Both the position numbers and the translations under genes were made by a program. From positions 1 to 64,000 of the forward strand of contig NZ_JAHQCR010000017.1 in assembly GCF_019042735.1 (NCBI RefSeq): DNA of 64,000 nucleotides, in the 5' to 3' direction. The notes beneath the pieces are model-generated. The model was given only the letters and a program-made list of their open reading frames with translations, was not told the DNA's origin and did not search any database. This document shows positions 52,174-62,657 of the stretch, piece after piece. Positions within the stretch are counted from its first letter, which is position 1, and every line of letters starts with the position of its first letter. This DNA is from Evansella alkalicola. Its GTDB lineage: Bacteria; Bacillota; Bacilli; Bacillales; Salisediminibacteriaceae.

Positions 52174-52884
52174 TTATACACTCCATTCCCTTTTATATTG
52201 TAAATATGCTTCTATTGGATCGTTAGCCCGGGTGATTCCCCTTCCTACGACGATGGCACTTGAACCCATCTCAGCAGCCATTCCAGGAGTTACTACCCGA
52301 TGTTGGTCGTTCACTGCATCTGTTTCCCTACGAATTCCAGGTGTAACTGTGTAAAAATCATCACCAATGTTCTCACGAATAGCAGGTACTTCCTGTGCAG
52401 AACAAACAACACCATCTAGCCCCGCCTCTCGAACACTATGACAAAGATGTAATACGGAATCCTTTAGTGTGGACTGAATATTAAGCTCTTTCTTCATTTC
52501 TTCCTCAGACATACTAGTTAACTGAGTTACAGCAATACACATAGGTACTTTTTCAGGTGATTTCGCACCTTCCTTCAATCCCTCTATTGCAGCTTTCATC
52601 ATTTCAATACCACCCATAGCGTGTACATTAACTAAATCAACCTCTAATGCTGCTAACTGTTTCATAGCTCGCTTTACTGTAGTTGGGATATCGTGGAGTT
52701 TCAAATCTAGAAAAATTTCATGTCCCATTTCTTTCAATGTTTTAATAAGTGGAGCTCCTTCTCGGTAAAACAGCTCCATACCTACCTTTACAAAGAGTGA
52801 TTCCCCTTTAAATTGCTCTAAAAAATGAAGAGCCTCCTCCTTCGTAGGAAAGTCCAAAGCAATAATTAACGGTTGCTGTTGCAT
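52174..52884 (-). CDS. pyrF: Orotidine 5'-phosphate decarboxylase
   Basis: PyrF makes UMP from OMP. The 236-residue TIM barrel has the catalytic DLKLHDIPTTVKRA (about 59-72; Lys and Asp), IIALDFPTKEEALHF at the start and the phosphate-binding VVGRGITRANDP near the end. It overlaps pyrD by 19 bases. Confidence 0.97.
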   Translation of the reverse strand: MQQQPLIIALDFPTKEEALHFLEQFKGESLFVKVGMELFYREGAPLIKTLKEMGHEIFLDLKLHDIPTTVKRAMKQLAALEVDLVNVHAMGGIEMMKAAIEGLKEGAKSPEKVPMCIAVTQLTSMSEEEMKKELNIQSTLKDSVLHLCHSVREAGLDGVVCSAQEVPAIRENIGDDFYTVTPGIRRETDAVNDQHRVVTPGMAAEMGSSAIVVGRGITRANDPIEAYLQYKREWSV

Positions 52885-53795
52885 AATGCACTGCTCCTTC
52901 CAACAATCGAACTGAGGGTATCAATACCTAGTTCATCCATACGTGTTTCTAATCCATCTATCAGATTCGGACATGCAAATGGATCAACGAAGTTTGCTGT
53001 TCCTACTGCAACAGCACTGGCACCTGCCATCATAAATTCTAAAATATCATCTACTTCAAAAATACCGCCCATACCAATGATAGGAATATTAACAACTTGA
53101 CTAACATCGTGGATCATTCGAATTGCCACAGGCTTTATTCCGGCCCCTGAAAGTCCACCAGTTCGATTAGCTAGTATAGGTTGACCCGTTTTAAGATCGA
53201 TTCGCATTCCGAGCAACGTGTTAATCATACTAAGACCATCTGCCCCAGCACCTTCAACTGCTTTCGCAATCTCAACAATATCTGTTACATTGGGAGAAAG
53301 CTTTACGTATACTGGTACATTTGACACTGCTTTCACTTGCTCTGTTAAATTCGCTGCAGTGGAAGCACTAGTACCAAATGCAATTCCCCCCTCTTTCACA
53401 TTAGGGCAAGATATATTTAATTCGATAGCATTTACATTTTTCACTTTCGAGATTTGCCTTGCTACTTCTTTATAATCTTCTGGTACATTACCAGCTATAT
53501 TAACTACAATTGGAGTATCAAATTTCTCAAGCCACGGTAGTTCATGCTCTAGGACGTGCTCCAAACCAGGGTTTTGCAAACCAATGGCGTTAAGCATTCC
53601 ACCTGGAGTTTCTGCTACTCTTGGTGTAGGATTACCTGCGCGCTGTTCTACTGTAACAGCTTTTACGCAAATTGCACCTAAACGATTTAAGTCGTAGAAC
53701 TTCGCATATTCTTGTCCAAAGCCAAAACACCCTGAAGCTGGCATCACTGGATTTTTCATTAATAAACCTGGTAGTTTTACTTCTAAACGACTCAT
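52866..53795 (-). CDS. pyrD: Dihydroorotate dehydrogenase, class 1B catalytic subunit
   Basis: PyrD oxidises dihydroorotate to orotate with FMN; in class 1B electrons pass through PyrK to NAD. The 309-residue protein has the catalytic cysteine in ELNISCPNVKEGG (about residue 130), NPVMPASGCFGFG at the start and IPIIGMGGIFEVDD. It overlaps the pyrK stop by four bases (ATGA), consistent with the two being made in equal amounts. Confidence 0.97.
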   Translation of the reverse strand: MSRLEVKLPGLLMKNPVMPASGCFGFGQEYAKFYDLNRLGAICVKAVTVEQRAGNPTPRVAETPGGMLNAIGLQNPGLEHVLEHELPWLEKFDTPIVVNIAGNVPEDYKEVARQISKVKNVNAIELNISCPNVKEGGIAFGTSASTAANLTEQVKAVSNVPVYVKLSPNVTDIVEIAKAVEGAGADGLSMINTLLGMRIDLKTGQPILANRTGGLSGAGIKPVAIRMIHDVSQVVNIPIIGMGGIFEVDDILEFMMAGASAVAVGTANFVDPFACPNLIDGLETRMDELGIDTLSSIVGRSSALCNSNR

Positions 53796-54571
53796 ATTCT
53801 CACCTCTCCAGCCTTGAAAACAGGACCATCACTACAGATTTTCGCATATGTTTTCCCAGTTTCAGTATTTGGTTCTGTGTAATCACATACACATGCTAAA
53901 CATGCACCAACACCGCAGCCCATTCTTTCTTCTAAGGAGATAAATCCAGCAGTTACTGCTTCTGATTCAACTGCACGGAGCATTCCTTTAGGGCCACATG
54001 TGTAAAACACATCATAGGATAGACCTTTAAATGCATTTGTAACGAATCCCTTTATCCCTTTTGATCCGTCCTCTGTTGTGATAATTACTTCGCCTAACTG
54101 CGCAAACTCTTCCTCTAGGAAAATATCGCCTGCATTCCTAAAGCCAAGTATCGTGATTACCTTTGCACCTTTATTAGTAAGTTTTTTCGCAAGGTAATAG
54201 AGGGGAGGAATCCCTACCCCTCCACCTACTAATAAACAAGTATCATTTTCTTTTACATTCTCAATGGGAAATCCTTCACCAAGTGGTCCTAGTACGTTGA
54301 CCGAATCGCCAATATTTTTTTCACTAAGTAGCTTTGTGCCTTTCCCTTCAACACGATAAATCAAAGTTAATTCTTCTTTCTCAAGATTCACATCACAAAT
54401 ACTTAATGGCCTTCGTAGCATAGGATCAATTCCCTTATCCACCTGGACATGAATAAATTGTCCAGGGGATTTTAATGCTATTGCTAACTCTCCGGAAAGT
54501 GTCACTTTAAATATTTTTGGTGCCACTTCTTTCTGTTCAGTAATTTTCATATCTTCCGTTCTCATCGTCAT
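53792..54571 (-). CDS. pyrK: Dihydroorotate dehydrogenase electron transfer subunit
   Basis: PyrK carries FAD and a [2Fe-2S] cluster and links PyrD to NAD. The 259-residue protein shows the flavin motif RRPLSICDV (about 50-60), NAD-binding LVGGGVGIPPLYYLAK, and the cluster cysteines MGCGVGACLACVCD with a further Cys in KICSDGPVF. It starts behind aaggagttggccaaagt and overlaps carB by four bases. Confidence 0.97.
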   Translation of the reverse strand: MTMRTEDMKITEQKEVAPKIFKVTLSGELAIALKSPGQFIHVQVDKGIDPMLRRPLSICDVNLEKEELTLIYRVEGKGTKLLSEKNIGDSVNVLGPLGEGFPIENVKENDTCLLVGGGVGIPPLYYLAKKLTNKGAKVITILGFRNAGDIFLEEEFAQLGEVIITTEDGSKGIKGFVTNAFKGLSYDVFYTCGPKGMLRAVESEAVTAGFISLEERMGCGVGACLACVCDYTEPNTETGKTYAKICSDGPVFKAGEVRI

Positions 54572-57500
54572 ACTTTGGCCAACTCCTTTTTCGCAGGCTG
54601 ACCAATCGCCTCTGCTGAAAATGTGATTGTTTCAATGACTCTAAGTAGTGCTTCAGCTGTATCCATGGACGTCAAACATACAATCCCTCGTTCTACTGCC
54701 TCCCGACGAATTCTGAATCCATCCCTTGCCGGCTGCTTCCCTTTAGTGAGGGTATTAATGATAAATTGTACATGGCCACCTTCTATAACATCGAGCATAT
54801 CTGGTGTTTCTCCACCAATTTTTGAAACAACTGTTACTGGAATATTTTCTTCTTGTATTCTTCTCGCCGTTCCTTCTGTAGCAAGTAGTTTATAGCCGAT
54901 ACGGTGGAATCTCCTAGCAAGGGCCATTGCTTCCTCTTTATCTTTGTCCGCTAATGTAAATAAGACAGATCCGTGAGTAGGTATTTTCATACCTGAAGCG
55001 ATGAGTCCCTTAAATAATGCTTTTTCAAGGGTGTAATCACGTCCCATTACTTCACCTGTAGATTTCATTTCTGGTCCTAGTGTTATATCAACACTTCTTA
55101 ACTTTGCAAAAGAGAATACAGGCACTTTCACTGAAACAATATCTGGTTCAGGGAGACACCCTGTCTTATAGCCTTGATCCTTTAAGCTTTGACCAAGAAT
55201 GGCTCTTGTAGCCAAATTAGCCATATTTAGACCCGTTATTTTACTCAAAAATGGTACTGTTCTACTTGAGCGAGGATTTACCTCGAGTACGTAGAGCTCA
55301 TCTCGGTGGATAACAAATTGAATGTTTAGTAATCCTATAATTTGAAAGCCTCTTGCCATTCGAATCGTGTAATCTATTAACTGCTTTTTTAACTTTTTAC
55401 TGATATTTTGTGGCGGATAAACGGCGATGGAGTCTCCAGAGTGAACACCAGCTCTCTCAATATGCTCCATGATTCCAGGTATTACCACTGTTTCGCCATC
55501 AGAGATTGCATCTACTTCAATTTCTTTCCCAATCAAGTAACGGTCAATTAATACTGGGTGCTTTTCATTAACTTTTACTGCCCGTTCCATATACTTTAAG
55601 AGATCTGTCTCGTTATAAACAATTTCCATAGCACGTCCCCCGAGGACATACGATGGTCGAACTAAAACAGGGTATCCTATACCGTTGGCAATATCGATAG
55701 CTTCAGCTACTGATGTTGCTGTTTTCCCCTTTGGTTGAGGGATTTCAAGTTGCATTAATGTTTGCTCGAACTTATCACGGTCTTCAGCACGGTCCATGTT
55801 CTCCAGTGACGTACCAAGAAGCTTTACTCCCCTTACTTCTAAGTCTGCTGCAAGGTTAAGGGCTGTTTGTCCGCCAAATTGGACGATTACGCCTTCAGGT
55901 TTTTCATGTTCAATAACATGCATAACATCTTCAACTGTTAAAGGTTCAAAGTATAGCTTATCTGAAATCTGGAAATCAGTTGATACTGTCTCTGGATTGT
56001 TATTAATGATAATCGCTTCATAGCCTGCTTCCTGAATCGCTTTTACGGTATGCACTGTTGCATAGTCAAACTCAATTCCCTGACCAATTCGGATTGGGCC
56101 AGATCCAAGTACTAATACGGAAGGCTTAGCAGTTAGTACTGATTCATTTTCTTCCTCATAAGTTCCGTAATAATATGGCGTTTCAGATGCAAATTCTGCA
56201 GCACAAGTGTCCACCATTTTATAGACAGGTTTTATGTTATGCTCTCGTCTAAATGCTTCCAGTTCTTCTACTGATGCTTGAAGGAGATGAGCAAGTTCCG
56301 TATCTGAAAAACCGTATTTCTTTGCTGTTTCTATGATTTCAACATTCCAAGGTTGATTGATAATTTCCTTTTCAAGTTCAATAATCCGTTGAATTTCATA
56401 AAGGAAAAATCGATCAATTTTTGTCATTGAATGTAGTTCTTCAATATCATAACCAAGTCGGAATGCTTCGGCTACATAGATAATTCTCTCATCATCAGCA
56501 TCAACAAGAAGTTTTCTCAGCTCTTCGTGGGAAACTACTTTATTAGTTGTAAAACGTAAGTGGTTAAGATCAACCTCTGTAGACCTAATTGCTTTTAATA
56601 ATGACTCTGGAAGGTTCCTACCAATTGCCATTACCTCTCCAGTTGCCTTCATTTGTGTACCAAGCTTCCGGTTAGCTGCGTCAAACTTATCAAAAGGCCA
56701 GCGTGGAATCTTTGTAACCACATAGTCTAAAGCTGGCTCAAAGCTTGCATATGTTGTTAAAGTAATTGGGTTTTTACATTCATCTAAATGGTATCCAACG
56801 GCAATTTTTGCAGATAGTTTAGCAATTGGATAGCCTGTTGCTTTCGATGCAAGGGCCGACGAACGACTTACCCTTGGGTTAACTTCGATAATATAGTAAT
56901 TTTCACTGTGTGGGTCCAGGGCAAACTGAACGTTACATCCCCCTTCAATTCCTAGAGCACGAATGATTTTTAAGGACGAATTTCTTAATATTTGATATTC
57001 ACGATCTGTCATGGTTTGACTTGGAGCAACTACGATCGAATCCCCCGTATGAATGCCTACTGGATCAATGTTTTCCATGTTACATACTACGATAGCTTGG
57101 TCATTTCCATCACGCATAACTTCGTATTCTATTTCCTTAAAACCTGCAATACTCTTTTCTATTAAGCATTGATTTACAGGGCTTTGATGAAGTCCCCCTG
57201 TAACAATTTCCTTCAATTGTTCTTCATTATATACAAGTCCGCCACCAGTTCCCCCTAAAGTATAAGCTGGTCTTACAATGACAGGGTAACCGATTTCTTC
57301 AACAAATTTTTGTGCTTCTCCTAATGTATGGATAATATCACTAGGTGGCACTGGCTCATTCAAATCATTCATAAGCGTTCTAAATTGTTCACGATCCTCC
57401 GCTTTTTGAATCGCATCAAGATTCGTTCCAAGAAACTGCACACCATACTCATCTAATATACCTGATTCAGATAATTCAACAGCTAAGTTTAAACCAGTCT

Positions 57501-57777
57501 GGCCACCTAAAGTTGCCAATAGCCCATCAGGCTGCTCCTGGCGTATGATTCTACTAACAAACTCTAATGTTAATGGTTCAATATAGACACGGTCTGCCAC
57601 TGTTTCATCTGTCATGATTGTAGCAGGGTTAGAGTTTACTAGAACAACTTCGAATCCTTCCTCCATTAATGCTTGACATGCTTGAGTTCCTGCATAATCA
57701 AATTCCGCTGCTTGACCGATAATAATCGGACCTGAACCAATTACTAGTATTTTCTTAACATCTTGTCGTTTAGGCAT
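54568..57777 (-). CDS. carB: Carbamoyl-phosphate synthase large chain (pyrimidine-specific)
   Basis: Called pyrAB in B. subtilis. It makes carbamoyl phosphate from bicarbonate, ammonia and two ATP. The 1069-residue protein holds two ATP-grasp halves (KILVIGSGPIIIGQAAEFDY near the start and VLVLGSGPIRIGQGIEFDY near 550) and a C-terminal allosteric MGS-like domain (about 940-1069). The frame is open 54 codons further upstream, but the ATG at 57777 with aaggagatcacac matches homologues. It overlaps carA by eight bases. Confidence 0.97.
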   Translation of the reverse strand: MPKRQDVKKILVIGSGPIIIGQAAEFDYAGTQACQALMEEGFEVVLVNSNPATIMTDETVADRVYIEPLTLEFVSRIIRQEQPDGLLATLGGQTGLNLAVELSESGILDEYGVQFLGTNLDAIQKAEDREQFRTLMNDLNEPVPPSDIIHTLGEAQKFVEEIGYPVIVRPAYTLGGTGGGLVYNEEQLKEIVTGGLHQSPVNQCLIEKSIAGFKEIEYEVMRDGNDQAIVVCNMENIDPVGIHTGDSIVVAPSQTMTDREYQILRNSSLKIIRALGIEGGCNVQFALDPHSENYYIIEVNPRVSRSSALASKATGYPIAKLSAKIAVGYHLDECKNPITLTTYASFEPALDYVVTKIPRWPFDKFDAANRKLGTQMKATGEVMAIGRNLPESLLKAIRSTEVDLNHLRFTTNKVVSHEELRKLLVDADDERIIYVAEAFRLGYDIEELHSMTKIDRFFLYEIQRIIELEKEIINQPWNVEIIETAKKYGFSDTELAHLLQASVEELEAFRREHNIKPVYKMVDTCAAEFASETPYYYGTYEEENESVLTAKPSVLVLGSGPIRIGQGIEFDYATVHTVKAIQEAGYEAIIINNNPETVSTDFQISDKLYFEPLTVEDVMHVIEHEKPEGVIVQFGGQTALNLAADLEVRGVKLLGTSLENMDRAEDRDKFEQTLMQLEIPQPKGKTATSVAEAIDIANGIGYPVLVRPSYVLGGRAMEIVYNETDLLKYMERAVKVNEKHPVLIDRYLIGKEIEVDAISDGETVVIPGIMEHIERAGVHSGDSIAVYPPQNISKKLKKQLIDYTIRMARGFQIIGLLNIQFVIHRDELYVLEVNPRSSRTVPFLSKITGLNMANLATRAILGQSLKDQGYKTGCLPEPDIVSVKVPVFSFAKLRSVDITLGPEMKSTGEVMGRDYTLEKALFKGLIASGMKIPTHGSVLFTLADKDKEEAMALARRFHRIGYKLLATEGTARRIQEENIPVTVVSKIGGETPDMLDVIEGGHVQFIINTLTKGKQPARDGFRIRREAVERGIVCLTSMDTAEALLRVIETITFSAEAIGQPAKKELAKV

Positions 57778-58864
57778 GTGTGATCTCCTTTCTAGCTGCG
57801 TGAGCTTGTAGCATTGACTTAAACTCTTTAAAAAGACCCTTCGCATCTTCTGGTCCAGGAGATGCCTCTGGGTGGTACTGCACACTAAAAATGAGTTCTT
57901 CACTATGACGGAAACCTTCAACGGAGCCATCGTTAACATTGATATGTGTAATTTCCAATTCCGTTTCGATTAAACTATCTGCATCAACGGTATAGCCGTG
58001 ATTTTGTGACGTCATTGTTATCTGTCCCGTACGTAAATCCTTTACAGGGTGATTACTACCTCGGTGTCCAAATTTCATTTTTACCGTTTTCCCCCCATTA
58101 GCTAGTGCTAGAAGCTGGTGGCCGAGGCAAATACCAAACAGTGGTACCTCCCCGATAAGATCCTTTACCGTTTCAATTGCTTCCGGTACATCAGTTGGAT
58201 CCCCAGGACCATTACTTAATACAACTCCGTCTGGCTGCATAGATAGAATGTCAGTTGCTGATGTGTTATATGGTACAACGATCACTTCGTATCCTTCAGA
58301 AACAAGATCCTTTAAGATTCCCTTCTTCACACCGAAATCCATAAGTACAACCCTTTCCTTATGTCCAGGGTTAATAAAACGATTTTTAATAGAGACACGT
58401 GATACTTGATCTTTCATTAAATCCATTCCTTGAAGCTCTTCTACTACACTTGAAACATCTATGTCCATGGAGCATATACGCCCTTTTAACGTACCGTTAT
58501 CACGGATCATTCTTGTGAGTTTTCGAGTATCAATTCCTTCAATTCCTGGTATATCATGAAGCTTTAACCATTCATGGATAGAAAGATTTGCACGAAAATG
58601 ACTCGGGTAAGCTGCTGCTTCCTTGACGATTAACCCATGAATACTAGGGGTAATGCTCTCAAAGTCATCACGATTTACCCCATAGTTACCAATTAAAGGA
58701 TAAGTCATTGTTATTATTTGTCCGCAATATGAAGGGTCTGACATAATTTCTTGATAACCTGTCATACCTGTATTAAAAACTACCTCACCCGTTTTCTCTT
58801 GTTCACTTCCGATAGCTTTTCCTATAAAGATTTCTCCGTTTTCCAGTACTAATTGACGTTTCAT
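57770..58864 (-). CDS. carA: Carbamoyl-phosphate synthase small chain
   Basis: Called pyrAA in B. subtilis. This glutaminase subunit supplies ammonia to CarB. The 364-residue protein has an N-terminal small-chain domain (about 1-150) and a class I amidotransferase domain with the nucleophile cysteine in FGICLGHQLLALA (about 243) and the His-Glu pair in QYHPEASPGP. It overlaps pyrC by four bases. Confidence 0.97.
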   Translation of the reverse strand: MKRQLVLENGEIFIGKAIGSEQEKTGEVVFNTGMTGYQEIMSDPSYCGQIITMTYPLIGNYGVNRDDFESITPSIHGLIVKEAAAYPSHFRANLSIHEWLKLHDIPGIEGIDTRKLTRMIRDNGTLKGRICSMDIDVSSVVEELQGMDLMKDQVSRVSIKNRFINPGHKERVVLMDFGVKKGILKDLVSEGYEVIVVPYNTSATDILSMQPDGVVLSNGPGDPTDVPEAIETVKDLIGEVPLFGICLGHQLLALANGGKTVKMKFGHRGSNHPVKDLRTGQITMTSQNHGYTVDADSLIETELEITHINVNDGSVEGFRHSEELIFSVQYHPEASPGPEDAKGLFKEFKSMLQAHAARKEITHA

Positions 58865-60159
58865 GCTTTAGCTCCCTCCATTTTCCAAGCAATTTCTCCT
58901 GATGCTATTGTCATCGTTGGCCAACCTGTTAAAGCAAGGCCTGCAAATGGGGTATTTTTACCCTTTGATAAAAAGTTTGTTGGGTCTACTGTATCTTTTT
59001 TCTCTATATCTATCACTGTAAAATCTGCAAAGCTCCCTTTTTCTAAAACTCCATATGGCAGCTTAAATGCATCTGCTGGCTTCTTCGTTATCCACTGAAT
59101 CAATTCATACAATTCTATAATTCCAGTTTTCACAAGTTTCGTATATAAAAGTGGAAATGCAATTTCTAGGCCTACGATACCAAAAGGGGCTTCCTCCATT
59201 GAAAGTGCCTTATCCTCTGCAGTATGAGGTGCATGATCTGTTGCTATAAAATCTATTGTTCCGTCCCTCAAGCCATCAATCAATGCCTGACGATCATCGG
59301 CCGCCCTAAGAGGCGGGTTCATCTTATAATTTGTATCTCTTCCTGGAATGTCTTCATCACAAAGGATCAAATGGTGCGGAGTGACTTCCGCTGTTACGTT
59401 AATCCCTGCTCGCTTCGCATCTCTTATTACCCTCACTGATTCCTTTGTACTCACATGACAGACGTGGTAATGGGCACCAGCTGCTTCTGCTAATAGAACA
59501 TCTCGAGCAATGTGTACGGACTCGGAGGCAGATAGAATTCCTGGTACACCACTCTTTTCTGAAAAACTTCCTTTATGAACCGCACCCCCATATAATAAGG
59601 AGTTATCTTCACAATGAGCAACGATGGCTCTACCTAACTTTGAAGCCTTTACCATTGCTTCGTACATTTTTCCTGCTTCTTGCACACCAACCCCGTCATC
59701 AGTGAAAGCAAATGCTCCCAATTCAACTAACTGCTCCATATCTGTTATTGTTTTGCCTAATTGCCTTTCTGTGATAGATGCATATGGTAAGACTCGGACA
59801 TGACCTTTCGCTCTCATAGCTTCATTGATTTGAGAAAAATGCTCAGGTGTATCTGGAACTGGGCGTGTGTTAGGCATTGCTGCAATGGTAGTGAATCCCC
59901 CTCTTGCCGCAGCTAATGTCCCTGTCTCAATTGTTTCCTTTTTTTCTCCACCTGGTTCACGAAGATGAACGTGTAAATCAACAAATCCTGGTGAAACAAG
60001 CTGATTGTTTAAGTCAATGATTTCATCAAAGCTATCTTCTATAACAGGCGAATGATGTATTTCTTCAATTCTTCCTGTATGAGAATTAACTTGGATGTGA
60101 ATTTCTTGTTTTTCCCCAGACTCCTTTAGTGTGTATCCGTTCTTATACAATACGTTCAT
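58861..60159 (-). CDS. pyrC: Dihydroorotase
   Basis: PyrC closes carbamoyl aspartate to dihydroorotate. The 432-residue amidohydrolase has the metal motif VDLHVHLREPGGE (about 58-70), HCEDNSLL, HVCHVST and the catalytic Asp in DFIATDHAPH. The start at 60159 (MNVLYKNGYTLKES) follows tgaggaggagaaatcat. It overlaps pyrB by 17 bases. Confidence 0.97.
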   Translation of the reverse strand: MNVLYKNGYTLKESGEKQEIHIQVNSHTGRIEEIHHSPVIEDSFDEIIDLNNQLVSPGFVDLHVHLREPGGEKKETIETGTLAAARGGFTTIAAMPNTRPVPDTPEHFSQINEAMRAKGHVRVLPYASITERQLGKTITDMEQLVELGAFAFTDDGVGVQEAGKMYEAMVKASKLGRAIVAHCEDNSLLYGGAVHKGSFSEKSGVPGILSASESVHIARDVLLAEAAGAHYHVCHVSTKESVRVIRDAKRAGINVTAEVTPHHLILCDEDIPGRDTNYKMNPPLRAADDRQALIDGLRDGTIDFIATDHAPHTAEDKALSMEEAPFGIVGLEIAFPLLYTKLVKTGIIELYELIQWITKKPADAFKLPYGVLEKGSFADFTVIDIEKKDTVDPTNFLSKGKNTPFAGLALTGWPTMTIASGEIAWKMEGAKA

Positions 60160-61054
60160 ATGATTTCTCCTCCTCAACGTCTATGTTTAGTGCATATGCC
60201 AGAACTTCTTTTCTAACTTTCACACCATTTTCCATCTGTTTAAAAATTCTAGAACGTTCACATTCTACTAGGTCACTTGCTAGTTCCACATCTCTGTTTA
60301 CTGGTGCTGGGTGAAGAATGATCGCATTTTCCTTCATTTTCTTTTCTCTTTCCAAAGTTAATCCGAATTCCTGATGATAAGCTTCCTTCGTCCATATATC
60401 TTCTTCGTTATGTCGTTCAGTTTGGATCCTAAGCATCATCATGACATCAGCCAGTTCAACAGCTTCATCCATCGAAAGGACTTTTCCTCGCGTGATTTTG
60501 TCGTCCATCCAAGCCTTTGGTCCCGAGAAAGAAACCTTTGCCCCAAGCTTACGAAGGATATTTGCGTTTGTTCGAGCTACCCTACTATGCCGTATGTCTC
60601 CACAAATCACTACGTTAACACCTTGAAAAATGAGAAACTCTTGTTGAATGGTTAATAAGTCTAAAAGAGACTGGGTTGGGTGATTTCCTGAACCATCTCC
60701 TGCATTAATAATTGGAATATTAATTCCTTCTAATTGTTTATAGTAAGCATCCATTGGATGTCGAATGACAACTGCTTTACAACCGATTGATTCTAATGTT
60801 TTAACTGTGTCATAAAGAGTTTCCCCTTTTTGCACACTTGAATGTTCCACATCAAAATGTAAGGAGTGGAGGCCAAGCTCCTTCTGGGCCATCTCAAAAC
60901 TGCATTTCGTTCTCGTACTTGGTTCAAAAAATAAATTTGCAACGGTTTGAGGTGGTGTTTCCCTTGTAATATATGAGCCCTGGCTATCTGCTCTTACCAG
61001 CAATCTTTCAATCTGATCAACTGTTAAATCATCTAATGTTCGTAAGTGTCTCAC
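60143..61054 (-). CDS. pyrB: Aspartate carbamoyltransferase catalytic subunit
   Basis: PyrB joins carbamoyl phosphate and aspartate. The 303-residue protein has the carbamoyl-phosphate motif EPSTRTKCSFEMA (about 48-60), HPTQSLLDL and the loop HPAPVNRDVE. The start codon is GTG with aaaggagaggg upstream. No regulatory chain gene (pyrI) is present, as usual in Bacillus. It lies right after the third PyrR attenuator. Confidence 0.96.
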   Translation of the reverse strand: MRHLRTLDDLTVDQIERLLVRADSQGSYITRETPPQTVANLFFEPSTRTKCSFEMAQKELGLHSLHFDVEHSSVQKGETLYDTVKTLESIGCKAVVIRHPMDAYYKQLEGINIPIINAGDGSGNHPTQSLLDLLTIQQEFLIFQGVNVVICGDIRHSRVARTNANILRKLGAKVSFSGPKAWMDDKITRGKVLSMDEAVELADVMMMLRIQTERHNEEDIWTKEAYHQEFGLTLEREKKMKENAIILHPAPVNRDVELASDLVECERSRIFKQMENGVKVRKEVLAYALNIDVEEEKSYERIV

Positions 61055-61093
61055 TACTACCCTCTCCTTTTATAAAATGATGGAATATAGGGC

Positions 61094-61250
61094 AAAAAAA
61101 CAGCACCCTATATATTCAGATAGGGTGCTCACGTCCATTAGCCATTTATATTGGTAATGGTGGGTATTCGTAATGTAGGCAAACCAACCGATCAGCCTAC
61201 CTACTTACACATACCCTTGTGCCACCCTTTCAAGTCTCACGGGACTTAGT
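61094..61250 (-). promoter_or_regulatory. PyrR attenuator between pyrP and pyrB
   Basis: On the minus strand the PyrR-binding loop AGTCCCGTGAGACT (61246-61233) is followed by a possible antiterminator region and then a terminator: arms agcaccctat (61129 side) and atagggtgct (61102 side) with a T run at 61100-61094. When UMP-bound PyrR holds the loop, the terminator forms and pyrB is not transcribed. Confidence 0.92.
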
Positions 61251-61262
61251 TAAAGGATGTTT

Positions 61263-62588
61263 CTATTTATCATTGTCCTTTAATTCAACGCTATCTAAGC
61301 TTTGGAACATTTCTTCTGCATTTTTGATGTAAGGTCTGCCAGGTAAAACAAGATTTAAGATAATCCCGACGATGGACGCTAAGGCCATTCCTGGTATTTG
61401 AACGGTATCAGTAATTTGGATAAATGCTCCTCCAATACCGATTACTAAAATAACAGAGGAGATGATAAGATTACGCTTTTCACCAATATCCACTTTGTTA
61501 TCAATTAACATGCGAAGACCATTTGAAGCGATGATCCCGAAAAGTAAGATGGACACCCCACCCATAACTGCATCTGGAACGGTGGAAATTAATGCTGGTA
61601 TCTTCCCAATAAAACCGAATACGATTGCGATAACTGCTGCACCACCGATAACAAAGACGCTGAAAACTCTTGTTAAAGCTACAACACCGATGTTTTCTCC
61701 GTAAGTCGTATTAGGTGGCCCTCCTAAGAAGGAGCTAATCATTGTTGCAACACCATCACCAAAGATAGAACGGTGCAGACCTGGTTTTTCCACAAAGTTC
61801 TTTGACACGATTTTACTTAATACCATCTGATCACCAATATGTTCTGACAATGTTACGACAGCGATAGGAACCATGATGAACAAGATTTCCCACGAGATAG
61901 ATGGTGAATAAGTCACAAAAGGTACGATAAAATCTGGAACTTGGAACCATTTTGCATCTAGCACTGGTTGAAAATTAACTAAACCTTGAATACTGGCTAC
62001 GATATATCCTCCCACAATCCCAATCAATATTGGAATGAGACCGAAGAATCCTCGGAAGAATACAGCACCTACTACAGTTATTAATAAAGTTATAATTGCT
62101 ACTGAAAAGTGTGCACCACTGTAACTTTCTGTTACTGGATCGATCATGGCCATATCGATAGCGACTGGCGCTAATCCGAGACCAATTACCATGATGATTG
62201 GCCCAACGACTATTGGTGGTAATAAATTAAGTAGCCAACGTACTCCTGTTGCTTTGATAAACAATGCTACTATTCCGTATACAACTCCGGCAAAAAAGCT
62301 TCCTACCATTACACCCTCAGGGCCACCGATACTTATTCCTGCAATAATCGGTGTTATAAATGCAAAGGAAGATCCTAAATATGCTGGGATTTGTCCTCTT
62401 GTAATAATCAAGTAAGCTAATGTTCCAAGACCACTTGAAACTAATGCTACTGCTGGACTTAATTCAACGATCATCGGTACAAGGATTGTTGCACCAAACA
62501 TGGCAAACAAATGTTGTAAGCTAAGTACTAACCATTTATGCAATTTTGGGACTTCGTTTATTCCTACTGTTGTTTGTTCTTTACTCAT
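61263..62588 (-). CDS. pyrP: Uracil permease
   Basis: PyrP brings uracil into the cell by proton symport. The 441-residue protein of the nucleobase-cation symporter-2 family has about 12-14 hydrophobic segments, the typical VPKLHKWLVLSLQHLFAMFGAT start, and the substrate-site segments HIGDQMV and PPNTTYGENIG. It lies between two PyrR attenuators, so it can be controlled separately from the rest of the operon. Confidence 0.95.
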   Translation of the reverse strand: MSKEQTTVGINEVPKLHKWLVLSLQHLFAMFGATILVPMIVELSPAVALVSSGLGTLAYLIITRGQIPAYLGSSFAFITPIIAGISIGGPEGVMVGSFFAGVVYGIVALFIKATGVRWLLNLLPPIVVGPIIMVIGLGLAPVAIDMAMIDPVTESYSGAHFSVAIITLLITVVGAVFFRGFFGLIPILIGIVGGYIVASIQGLVNFQPVLDAKWFQVPDFIVPFVTYSPSISWEILFIMVPIAVVTLSEHIGDQMVLSKIVSKNFVEKPGLHRSIFGDGVATMISSFLGGPPNTTYGENIGVVALTRVFSVFVIGGAAVIAIVFGFIGKIPALISTVPDAVMGGVSILLFGIIASNGLRMLIDNKVDIGEKRNLIISSVILVIGIGGAFIQITDTVQIPGMALASIVGIILNLVLPGRPYIKNAEEMFQSLDSVELKDNDK

Positions 62589-62657
62589 TTTTTCTCCTCC
62601 TTGTATTGAGGGGTAATTGTATTCGCTTATCTCTTTCTTTTTGCGCTTACCGCCTCA

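Noticed and set aside
57778..57939. 54-residue N-terminal extension of CarB
   Set aside because: The frame continues upstream inside carA only by chance; the ATG at 57777 has the proper site and matches homologues.
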